A stretch of 58,892 nt of DNA. Source: Bacteroidota bacterium (GTDB lineage Bacteria; Bacteroidota; Ignavibacteria; Ignavibacteriales; Ignavibacteriaceae). Numbering within the stretch: the stretch's first letter is position 1; every line of letters begins with the position of its first letter. Of this stretch, positions 35,710 through 43,483 are shown in pieces. Both the position numbers and the translations under genes were made by a program. The notes beneath the pieces were generated by a model that saw only the letters and a program-made list of their open reading frames with translations, made no database searches and was not told where the DNA came from. The DNA lies in NCBI GenBank assembly GCA_023453665.1, contig JAEXTA010000120.1, positions 1 to 58,892 on the forward strand. Reading direction: 5' to 3'.

Positions 35710-37452
35710 ATGAAAACCTGGGTGCTGACATTGTTCGTTGTTATCACATTATTCTTTTTATCCTTCACATCAGATTCAAAAGCACAAGTACCTGAACCCG
35801 CATACAACCCAATGACCGCGCCGGGTGCAAAAGGTATTCACTGGAATAGCCATACTTTGTATTGGCAAAATTCTTCAGGCACTATTTTTAACGAAGTTTA
35901 TTTCAGTGATGACTCAGTACTGGTTGCAAATATGGATTCTTCAGTCGGGGTAAGAAATGGTTATCCGTCAACAGTATATTCATCGTATCCCTTAAGTGAT
36001 TTTGGAAATCTTGATATAAATAAAAAATATTTTTGGCGTGTGGTTGAGTATAATTCATTCGGAAATTCTATTTCAACCATATGGTCATTTAAATCTCAGG
36101 GACCTATCCATGCTGGAGGTTTCTGGAATTTTGATAGCGGACTTGAAGGCTGGCAAATAATCGGTCCTTTGGGACTAACGAATTGGTACTGGACAAATGC
36201 AACTCATACAGGAAGTACACCAGGAGAAATAGTTTTCCGCTGGGATCCGGTTTTTATCGGTGATTCCTATATCATGTCGCCCGAAATAAGTTCAGCGGCT
36301 GGTGTCTATTCCGTAATCGATTTCCGTTATTACGAAGATTGGTGGGCTGATACTGTTATTGTCGGTTGTGCAATCACAACTGATAATGGAGCAACGTGGA
36401 ATACCATATGGGACTTATATGCTACCGGAAATGTTGGACCTGATAATGGTTTTGCCGGATTTGAAGTTCCCGGTGATTTCAGATTAGGCTTCTTTTATAA
36501 AGGTAACTCTGATAATATCGATTTCCTGTATGTTGATAATGTAATAGTTAGTTCAGTATTATCTCCACCCATAGCTCCAAAATTTCTAACTGCAACAGCT
36601 AACGATTCAATAAAAAAAGTTAATCTAAATTGGGATGAGGGTATGGGCGCTGGTGGAGGTGTTACAAGTTATATTGTTCAACGAAAAAACGGCACTCCGT
36701 CAAGTCAGGATTCTTTTACTACTATCGCTACTGTTGGTCCAAGCATTTTAACTTATGATGACTTTGATGTTGAATTAAATCAAACATATACATATAGGGT
36801 TAGAACTTATTCAATACCCGGGGCAAGCAGCTATGGTAATGAAGCAACCGCATACGTTCCTGAAATTGTACCAGTTGAGTTAGTCAGTTTTAATGCAAAT
36901 GTTTTTGAAGCAGGAGTAAGTTTGAATTGGATAACTGCAACTGAAATTAATAACAGAGGATTTGAAGTGGAGAAGAGGGAAGTAGGCGGTAGGCAATTGG
37001 CAATAGGCAATACGGAATGGAAAATAATCGGATTCGTTGAAGGGAGAGGAACAACAACACAAACACAATCTTATTCATTTGTTGATGAAGAAGTGACATC
37101 TGGAAGGTATCAATACAGATTAAAGCAGATAGACTTTGACGGAAGTTATGAATACTCAAGTACAGTTGAAGTTGATGTAAATCTCATAAAAGAATTTGTA
37201 CTTGAACAGAACTATCCAAATCCATTTAACCCGACAACGAAGATAAGTTGGCAGTCACCAGTGGGCAGTCATCAAACAATAAAAGTGTATGATGTATTGG
37301 GAAATGAAGTAGCCACACTTGTTGATGAATATAGAGAAGCGGGAAAATATGAGATCGAGTTTGAAGCTTCTAATTTATCCAGTGGTGTTTATTACTATCA
37401 ACTTAGAGCCGGTAGTTTTGTTGAAACAAGGAGAATGATAATACTTAAGTGA
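35710..37452 (+). CDS. Secreted protein with jelly-roll and FN3 domains and T9SS sorting domain
   Basis: A 580-residue secreted protein with a signal peptide to about SKAQ. It has an N-terminal FN3-like segment (about 35-130), a choice-of-anchor/MAM-like jelly-roll (about 135-285, GFWNFDSGLEGWQ to DFLYVDNVIV), a second FN3 (about 290-385) and a T9SS type A region. The FN3-like part of the sorting module carries an extra stretch of about ten residues encoded by four heptamers (36985-37012), and the linker after NPTTKI is made of GGCAGTC-type repeats (37250-37273). The start follows CGAGGCAAAC. Its expression may be controlled by the leader at 35585. Confidence 0.88.
   Translation: MKTWVLTLFVVITLFFLSFTSDSKAQVPEPAYNPMTAPGAKGIHWNSHTLYWQNSSGTIFNEVYFSDDSVLVANMDSSVGVRNGYPSTVYSSYPLSDFGNLDINKKYFWRVVEYNSFGNSISTIWSFKSQGPIHAGGFWNFDSGLEGWQIIGPLGLTNWYWTNATHTGSTPGEIVFRWDPVFIGDSYIMSPEISSAAGVYSVIDFRYYEDWWADTVIVGCAITTDNGATWNTIWDLYATGNVGPDNGFAGFEVPGDFRLGFFYKGNSDNIDFLYVDNVIVSSVLSPPIAPKFLTATANDSIKKVNLNWDEGMGAGGGVTSYIVQRKNGTPSSQDSFTTIATVGPSILTYDDFDVELNQTYTYRVRTYSIPGASSYGNEATAYVPEIVPVELVSFNANVFEAGVSLNWITATEINNRGFEVEKREVGGRQLAIGNTEWKIIGFVEGRGTTTQTQSYSFVDEEVTSGRYQYRLKQIDFDGSYEYSSTVEVDVNLIKEFVLEQNYPNPFNPTTKISWQSPVGSHQTIKVYDVLGNEVATLVDEYREAGKYEIEFEASNLSSGVYYYQLRAGSFVETRRMIILK
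36985..37012 (+). repeat. Four tandem heptamers (GGCAATA type) inside a coding sequence
   Basis: GGCGGTA, GGCAATT, GGCAATA and GGCAATA stand head to tail. They encode the extra residues GGRQLAIGN between VEKR and IIGFVEG, a place where the T9SS paralogues at 9450 and 32953 have no such stretch. Confidence 0.8.
37250..37273 (+). repeat. GGCAGTC heptad repeat in the T9SS sorting-domain linker
   Basis: GGCAGTC (37250-37256), ACCAGTG and GGCAGTC (37264-37270) make a 14-bp periodicity. They encode WQSPVGSHQ, which replaces the usual strand residues between NPTTKI and KVYDVLG. Confidence 0.6.
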
Positions 37453-37549
37453 TGATGTACCATAAACTAATTAACGATTTTGGATTTTTATTTTATAATC
37501 ATCTTACTAATCTGAAGAAGAGTAACCAAACTATGATCGGGGAAATCAA

Positions 37550-39319
37550 ATGAAAAAAATTTTACTTATTCTTATTTGCACCACGTTAATTGGTAATGCA
37601 CAGATAACTTTTGAGCCAACTTATAACCTATCAAACACTCCAAGCGCAACATCGGATTACCATTCGGTTTATACCTTTGATATGTTTTTCTATGTTGTGT
37701 GGGGTGATAACGGAGAAATAAAGTTTAAAAGTTCTCAAAACTTTGGATTAAACTGGAGCAACAATGTTACTATTTCAAATACAGAAAATATCTGCGGATA
37801 TCCGGTTGTTGTAGGTGAAGGTCAGTATAACATTTATGTCCTTTATCATACTATCGCTGCAGGCGGGAATTATGAAATAATATTTCAACAGACCACAAAT
37901 GGCGGCGCAAGCTGGTCCGCGATGCAAAAGATATCCGGAACTGCTTCAGCAATTACACCGCAGCTGGGTTTAATTGGAGCTACTTTATATGCAGTATGGG
38001 AGGAAAGACCGAATAATAATTATGAAATTTATTTTTCAAAGTATTCAAATAACACATGGTCAACTCCGCAGAATATTTCAAATACTTCAACATCATCAAG
38101 ATGGGTGCAGCTTCAGGGTGATGGACAAAATCTTTATTGTGCGTGGATAGAAACTTCAACTTATCCTCTCAGTGATATTTATTTTATCAAATCTACGAAT
38201 AGAGGTGATAACTGGAGCTTGCCCGTTAACATCACAAATGATGACCGTCCACAAAACCGGATCTTTATGAAACATGCTTATGGTAATACACTGTATCTTG
38301 CTTCTGATGATATTATAACATTTAATTTTGATGAAGTATTTTTGTTAAAAACTTCAGATGGCGGAGATACGTGGTCTACTCCAATTAACATCACAAACAA
38401 TTCCGGTAATTCAAATACTCCTTGTATTGAAACACTTGGTGACCACATTTTTTTCACCTGGTCAGATAATTCACACTCGGCCCCGGCTTATGATAACTCT
38501 GATATCTTTTACAAATTATCTTATGATGGCGGTGTTACATGGACTGATTCAATGAATCTCTCAAACAATTCTGAAACTTCATCACGCCCGCGAATTTGTT
38601 ATGGATGGGATGGTCCAATACCAGCTCCGTATTTAAGACAAACTGTTGTCTGGTATGATTATTCAACGGGTGATTCAGAACTGCTTGCAAGAAATGGAAT
38701 ATACCAGTTTGTTCCGGTTGAACTTGTTTCATTCACAGCAATGGTAAACTTTAATGATGTACAACTTAAATGGGTAACTGCAACTGAAACTAATAACAGG
38801 GGATTTGATGTAGAGAAGAGAATAATAGGCAGTAAGCAATATGCATTAGGCAATGATGCTTGGCGTTCGATAGGATTCGTTGAGGGAAAAGGAACAACAA
38901 CAGAAGCACAATCATATTCGTTTGCTGATGAAGAAGTAATGACAGGAAGGTATCAATACAGATTAAAACAGATAGACTTTGATGGAAGCTATGAATATTC
39001 AAATACAGTAGAAGTTGAAGTAAATCTTATAACAGAGTTTGTACTTGACCAGAATTATCCGAATCCGTTTAACCCGACAACGAAGATTGGATTTACAATA
39101 CCATCAGTCACTCTTCGACAGGCTCAGAGTGACACGAGGGTAACATTAAAAGTGTATGATGTATTGGGAAATGAGGTTGCAACTCTTGTTGATGAATACA
39201 AAGAATCTGGAAGATATGAGATAGAGTTTGATGCAAGTAACTTATCAAGCGGAGTTTATTACTATCAATTGAAGTCAGGAAGTTTTACACAAATCCGGAA
39301 AATGATTCTGCTAAAATAA
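37550..39319 (+). CDS. Secreted sialidase-fold (BNR) protein with T9SS sorting domain
   Basis: A 589-residue secreted protein with a signal peptide ending near GNAQ. Residues about 20-385 form a sialidase-like propeller with Asp-box motifs TTNGGASWS, STNRGDNWS, TSDGGDTWS and SYDGGVTWT. The arginine triad of true sialidases is not evident, so glycosidase activity is doubtful. A T9SS module follows. It has a degenerate four-heptamer insertion (38828-38855) at the same place as its upstream neighbour, and a 27-bp palindrome of exactly nine codons (39107-39133) in the sorting-domain linker. It starts about 100 bp after the previous cargo gene and is terminated at 39342. Confidence 0.88.
   Translation: MKKILLILICTTLIGNAQITFEPTYNLSNTPSATSDYHSVYTFDMFFYVVWGDNGEIKFKSSQNFGLNWSNNVTISNTENICGYPVVVGEGQYNIYVLYHTIAAGGNYEIIFQQTTNGGASWSAMQKISGTASAITPQLGLIGATLYAVWEERPNNNYEIYFSKYSNNTWSTPQNISNTSTSSRWVQLQGDGQNLYCAWIETSTYPLSDIYFIKSTNRGDNWSLPVNITNDDRPQNRIFMKHAYGNTLYLASDDIITFNFDEVFLLKTSDGGDTWSTPINITNNSGNSNTPCIETLGDHIFFTWSDNSHSAPAYDNSDIFYKLSYDGGVTWTDSMNLSNNSETSSRPRICYGWDGPIPAPYLRQTVVWYDYSTGDSELLARNGIYQFVPVELVSFTAMVNFNDVQLKWVTATETNNRGFDVEKRIIGSKQYALGNDAWRSIGFVEGKGTTTEAQSYSFADEEVMTGRYQYRLKQIDFDGSYEYSNTVEVEVNLITEFVLDQNYPNPFNPTTKIGFTIPSVTLRQAQSDTRVTLKVYDVLGNEVATLVDEYKESGRYEIEFDASNLSSGVYYYQLKSGSFTQIRKMILLK
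38828..38855 (+). repeat. Four degenerate heptamers (GGCAATA type) inside a coding sequence
   Basis: GGCAGTA, AGCAATA, TGCATTA and GGCAATG are consecutive heptamers, the same family and same protein position as 36985-37012. They encode GSKQYALGN before IGFVEG. Confidence 0.7.
39107..39133 (+). repeat. 27-bp palindromic element inserted in frame (nine codons)
   Basis: GTCACTCT (39107-39114) and AGAGTGAC (39126-39133) flank TCGACAGGCTC. The element begins at a codon boundary and reads VTLRQAQSD. Paralogous sorting domains have nothing comparable between the PNPFNP motif and KVYDVLG. Elements of this CACTCTTCGACAGGCTCAG type are familiar as dispersed repeats in Bacteroidota and relatives (recalled, not searched). 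Confidence 0.8.
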
Positions 39320-39341
39320 TTTTTTTTGGTTCTATGTGAAT

Positions 39342-39382
39342 CTGTCAGACTGCGTTCGTCACAGTCTGACAGTTTTATTTTT
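39342..39382 (+). terminator. Rho-independent terminator
   Basis: An 11-bp perfect stem CTGTCAGACTG/CAGTCTGACAG with a nine-base loop is followed by TTTTATTTTT, 23 bp after the sialidase-fold T9SS gene. Confidence 0.92.
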
Positions 39383-39453
39383 AGTTAATAATGTCCAGCC
39401 AATCACTCCATTCTTTTTACTAAATTTCACCCATCAGAAAAACTATTTATTGT

Positions 39454-40986
39454 ATGAACAAAAAAAATAATCTCATCATTCTTATTTCTGTTTTTGCACT
39501 TGTTAAACTGTTAATCCATCTTTACACAAATGCATTTGCGGGTTACGGAATTTTCAGAGATGAACTTTATTATCTGTCCTGTGCATCAAGACCTGATATA
39601 GGATATGTCGATCAGCCCCCATTTTCAATCTGGGAATTAACACTAACAAAATCTGTAATTGGTGATTCTGTTTTTGCGATAAGATTAATCCCCGCATTGA
39701 TTTCATCAATACTTGTTTTCATCACCGGATTAATCACAAAGAGACTTGGGGGACAAGCCGTTGCAATATCAATTGCTTGTTCAGCAATAATAATATCCCC
39801 AATCGTACTTGGTATGAATACTATTTATTCAATGAACACTTTCGATCACCTGTTCTGGGCATTGGGTTTTTATTTTGTGTTGAAATTAGTTGATGAGAAT
39901 AAACAAAAAGATTGGATCATTCTTGGATTAATAATGGGGACAGCTCTTCTCAACAAGATCGGGTTCCTCTGGTTTGCTGCCGGGTTATTTATTTCGATAT
40001 TGCTGACTAAAGATCGGGTTAAACTAAAAACATTTTCGCCGTGGCTTGCTGCTATTATCGCACTGATAATTTTTTCACCTTTTATAATCTGGAATTTCCT
40101 GAACGATTTTGCCCATATAGAATTTATCCGTAACGCTTCGTTAAATAAATATTCAGGATTAACTCCTTTTGATTTTATATTTGGACAAATCTTACTTCAA
40201 AATCCATATTCAATTTTAATCTGGCTGCCCGGATTATATTACCTGTTCTTTCATCCAGCCGGTAAAAAATATAAAGCCGCCGGAATTATTTATCTCACTG
40301 CATTCATCATACTTGTGATTAACTGGCACAGTAAAGCAGAATACCTTTCTGCTGCGTACCCGGTTCTGTTTGCAGCGGGAGGAGTGTTTTGGGAAAAGTT
40401 TGAAATCAAAAAAAATATTATTTGGATACGATACGCATTACTAATCCCGCTTATACTATCAGGAGTGTTAACATTGCCGCTTGCGCTTCCTATCTTGCCG
40501 GTTGAAACATATATTAAATATGCTGATGCAATCGGGATGTCACCTTCATCACCGGAAAGTAAACAACTAGCTGAGCTACCACAGTTTTACGCTGATATGT
40601 TCGGCTGGAAAGATCTTGCTAAAAGTATTTCAGAGGTTTATGAATCCTTACCTGAAGAAGATAAAAATGATGTGGTAGTATTCGCTCCTAATTATGGTGT
40701 TGCCGGTGCGGTAGAACATTTCAGTAAAAAATATTCATTGCCAAAAGTTATCTCGCCGCATAATAATTTCTGGATATGGGGTTACGGAGATAAAATAGCT
40801 AATACGATTATTGTTGTTGGCGGAGACGAAAATGATCATAAAAATTCGTGCAAGGAAGTTTACCTTGCAAAAATTCATATGACCAAATACGCTATGCCTT
40901 ACGAAAACAACAGGAAAATTTTTGTTTGCAAAGGACTGTTAGTTTCTCCTAATACGATTTGGGAACATGAAAAGAACTTTGAATGA
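39454..40986 (+). CDS. GT39-type membrane glycosyltransferase (ArnT/PMT-like)
   Basis: A 510-residue protein with about eleven membrane helices. The first loop has FRDELYYLSCASRPDIGYVDQPPFS, the DE-containing catalytic loop and GYxDxPP motif of dolichyl- or undecaprenyl-phosphate sugar-dependent GT39 enzymes. These act on the periplasmic side, transferring sugars to lipid A, glycans or proteins. The C-terminal soluble part (about 365-510) is typical. It is convergent with the minus-strand acyltransferase (10 bp between stops), and there is no other polysaccharide gene next to it. The acceptor is unknown. Confidence 0.87.
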   Translation: MNKKNNLIILISVFALVKLLIHLYTNAFAGYGIFRDELYYLSCASRPDIGYVDQPPFSIWELTLTKSVIGDSVFAIRLIPALISSILVFITGLITKRLGGQAVAISIACSAIIISPIVLGMNTIYSMNTFDHLFWALGFYFVLKLVDENKQKDWIILGLIMGTALLNKIGFLWFAAGLFISILLTKDRVKLKTFSPWLAAIIALIIFSPFIIWNFLNDFAHIEFIRNASLNKYSGLTPFDFIFGQILLQNPYSILIWLPGLYYLFFHPAGKKYKAAGIIYLTAFIILVINWHSKAEYLSAAYPVLFAAGGVFWEKFEIKKNIIWIRYALLIPLILSGVLTLPLALPILPVETYIKYADAIGMSPSSPESKQLAELPQFYADMFGWKDLAKSISEVYESLPEEDKNDVVVFAPNYGVAGAVEHFSKKYSLPKVISPHNNFWIWGYGDKIANTIIVVGGDENDHKNSCKEVYLAKIHMTKYAMPYENNRKIFVCKGLLVSPNTIWEHEKNFE

Positions 40987-40996
40987 AATAATCTAT

Positions 40997-42022
40997 CTAA
41001 AAGATTTTTTTACTTTTAAAAAGTGAAGTTAATAAGGATACTGATGCAACTATCAGTACAAACCAAAATAACAGCATTATTTCGTTTTGTGATCTAAATA
41101 ATGATGTGGCAAAATAACCAATAATCAACCACTGCATTATATACGCTAAAGTTACATTCCTTCCGAGCCATTTGAGATACCTTACGATTTTATTCTCATC
41201 ACACTGCAGGACAAGCTGATAAGATAGGTATGTAATAACAATCAGGAACTGCAATGTCCAAAAGATATAAATCCAGTTGTGATGATAATACACTTTTAAA
41301 TTTGCAGCAGTATTGATTCCATAACTTATAGTGGCAACTGAGACAATTGAGGCCGGTACAGAAAAATGAAATAAATTTCTTTCATCAATGGTTGATTTGC
41401 TCATTACCACACTGATTATAAATCCAACCAAAGGATAAACCAGCCAGGGAAAGACCGGGAAATAAGACCAATTAAACTGACCCCAAAAGAAAGCCTGGAT
41501 ATAAGCAATTGGCTTTTCCGCATCTGTAGACTGGTAAAGAAAATCTGATGACAAAATTACAACTAATAAAAATATCAGATACAAAAAGATTTTATCACGA
41601 AAAATTTTTTTAATGACAGAAATGATAATAATGCTTAACCCGGCGAGCGGTAGTATATCAACTCCTAATAAATATGGAAGCGGATCAACTTGTATTTCAC
41701 CAAAAATAATTTTCACAAACAGGTGAAGGTTTATTCCGGCATTGAGCAATATACCGACAAGAAATAATTTTAATCCACGAAGAATATTTTGTGAAGTTGT
41801 TTTTTTTGATTCGGCAAGAAAATAACCCATCACAACCATAAAGAGCGGAGCAGCTGGCGGTCCGCCCAGAAACAGCAAAAACTTTCCTAGTCCAGAATTA
41901 TAAATCGCTTCCTCAGCAAACAACTCAACTAAATGAACCTGTATCATCAATATGACTGCCGCACCCTTCATAAAGTCCGGTAAGGAGGAACGTGTACTGA
42001 TATTCTGACCGTTAATTGTCAT
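40997..42022 (-). CDS. Membrane acyltransferase, DUF1624/HGSNAT-like
   Basis: A 341-residue protein with about ten membrane helices. It opens with RSSLPDFMKGAAVILMIQVHL, where RxxxxDxxKG...MxxxH resembles the first helix of heparan-alpha-glucosaminide N-acetyltransferase-like proteins and related membrane O-acyltransferases. FMVVMGYFLA and RGLKLFLVGILLN follow in the usual order. Such proteins pass acyl groups across the membrane to sugars or other acceptors. It is the last gene of the PqqD/ATP-grasp operon, 5 bp after the outer-membrane-type protein gene, so it may modify that system's product. The exact family is uncertain. Confidence 0.72.
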   Translation of the reverse strand: MTINGQNISTRSSLPDFMKGAAVILMIQVHLVELFAEEAIYNSGLGKFLLFLGGPPAAPLFMVVMGYFLAESKKTTSQNILRGLKLFLVGILLNAGINLHLFVKIIFGEIQVDPLPYLLGVDILPLAGLSIIIISVIKKIFRDKIFLYLIFLLVVILSSDFLYQSTDAEKPIAYIQAFFWGQFNWSYFPVFPWLVYPLVGFIISVVMSKSTIDERNLFHFSVPASIVSVATISYGINTAANLKVYYHHNWIYIFWTLQFLIVITYLSYQLVLQCDENKIVRYLKWLGRNVTLAYIMQWLIIGYFATSLFRSQNEIMLLFWFVLIVASVSLLTSLFKSKKIF

Positions 42023-42027
42023 AATCT

Positions 42028-42855
42028 TTAAAAGAATAACATGCTTTTTATACCGAGTACAATGTAGTTTATCCTGAAATTTTCAAATTCAGTTAACTGA
42101 TATGACGCTATCAATCGAAGCCATTTGAGGATATCATATTCACCCTGAGTAAAGACCTGGTACTTTTGAACTGCCTCCTGGTTGAAGAAAGTAAGTAAAT
42201 CAGAATCAAAATAATTTATTCTGTTACCGACAAACCCTCCGAACTTAAGTAAGATTTCATCTGAAACCTGGTAATGAAATTTTGCATATACAGAAAAGAA
42301 ATCACGATTATCATTAGTCTTGATGTAAGTTGGCTTAATTGAGAGAAATGTTAAAAGTGAAATTATTTTTTCAATACGAAATGTTAATTGATTTGTTTGC
42401 AACGCATAAAAACCAATCCGGTTGGAATGCATATACGAAGAACCAAGATACCAGGAGTCCGTGTTAAATGAGATATCGACATTGTACACATTAGTGAAAT
42501 CACTGTATGAATAATCAAATCCTTTTGCCGAATAATCGCCTTTATAATGAGCGTAGTTCATCTTAATAAAAAACGGAAACAGGTAGACAAGTCCTCCAGT
42601 CAGAAAAGTATTTTGTTTATAATCCCATTCATACTGATTGATCAAGAGCTGATCAAAATGGTTTATCAGGTAGTAATTTTTTGCAAGTTCTATTGTATTG
42701 TATATCGATACAGCATCAGAGTTTGTATTATCTGAATAAAATCCATGCGTATAATATGCTGACGGACTAAGAAACAGTGAGTCAGACTGAGCATTCAATT
42801 TTAATGCAACAGAGATGATCAATGAAAATATTATGAAGAAAATATTTTTATTCAA
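42028..42855 (-). CDS. Predicted outer-membrane beta-barrel-like protein
   Basis: A 275-residue protein not assigned to a named family. A signal peptide ends near LNAQ. The mature part alternates aromatic and polar residues in many short strands (for example DSWYLGSSYMHSNRIGFYALQTNQLTF), and the last residue is Phe (SMLFF), the usual outer-membrane barrel C-terminus. It overlaps the TPR gene by 8 bp. In this operon it could provide an outer-membrane port or anchor. That role is inferred. Confidence 0.7.
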   Translation of the reverse strand: MNKNIFFIIFSLIISVALKLNAQSDSLFLSPSAYYTHGFYSDNTNSDAVSIYNTIELAKNYYLINHFDQLLINQYEWDYKQNTFLTGGLVYLFPFFIKMNYAHYKGDYSAKGFDYSYSDFTNVYNVDISFNTDSWYLGSSYMHSNRIGFYALQTNQLTFRIEKIISLLTFLSIKPTYIKTNDNRDFFSVYAKFHYQVSDEILLKFGGFVGNRINYFDSDLLTFFNQEAVQKYQVFTQGEYDILKWLRLIASYQLTEFENFRINYIVLGIKSMLFF

Positions 42856-43483
42856 CTAATGCTAATCCTTCCTTAGCTGATTTGTTATCCGCAACTAACA
42901 TCAGTGAATAAATGAAATGTTCCTTTGCTTTCTTTTTATTCCCAAGATAATAATATGTCCAGCCCAGGTAGAGATTCGGATCAAAGTATCCGGGATACTG
43001 ACTGAAGGATATTTCAAGGTGATATTTAGCCTTGTTGTAATCACCGCCGCTAAGGTAAAGCTGTCCTATGTACAGGTTGGCAGTATAATTCATTGAGTCT
43101 GTTTTTATAATATCGCTGTAAATTTTTATCAGCTCATTTTTCTTATCAAGCTTTGAAAGGGGAAGTGTGGCTCCAAACTGACTTTCAATATTTCCGGGAG
43201 CTAAAATTTTGGCCTTCTCATAATATCCCAATGATTTTTCCAACTGTCCCGAACTATAATAAAGCCATCCAAGCCGCAGATTGTACAAGTAATCATTTTC
43301 GAATTTTGAATAACTATTTTGAATTACAGAAATTGCGCTGTCCAGATTTCCATTACTTTCAAATGAAATGGAAGAATTGAAAACTGTTATTCTTTCATCG
43401 ACAGGTTTTATACTTGCGTTTATCGCCAGGTAGGCAACAAGCCCTGTGATTATCACGAGATTTATAACAACGTATTTTTTCAT
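42848..43483 (-). CDS. Membrane-anchored TPR protein
   Basis: A 211-residue protein. One N-terminal membrane helix (KKYVVINLVIITGLVAYLAI) is followed by about four to five TPRs, such as LYNLRLGWLYYSSGQLEKSLGYYEKA and FDPNLYLGWTYYYLGNKKKAKEHF. The TPRs should face the periplasm and hold partner proteins. It overlaps the urea-transporter/M23 fusion gene by 4 bp and the downstream barrel gene by 8 bp, so it is part of the same translationally coupled operon. Confidence 0.82.
   Translation of the reverse strand: MKKYVVINLVIITGLVAYLAINASIKPVDERITVFNSSISFESNGNLDSAISVIQNSYSKFENDYLYNLRLGWLYYSSGQLEKSLGYYEKAKILAPGNIESQFGATLPLSKLDKKNELIKIYSDIIKTDSMNYTANLYIGQLYLSGGDYNKAKYHLEISFSQYPGYFDPNLYLGWTYYYLGNKKKAKEHFIYSLMLVADNKSAKEGLALVE

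Noticed and set aside
36880..37159. Minus-strand frames reading through the heptamer repeat (AYCQLPTAY-like)
   Set aside because: They are antisense to a well-supported T9SS gene and arise from the repeat itself.
37550..38700. True sialidase
   Set aside because: Asp-box motifs are present, but I do not see the catalytic arginine triad or Tyr/Glu pair, so only the fold is claimed.
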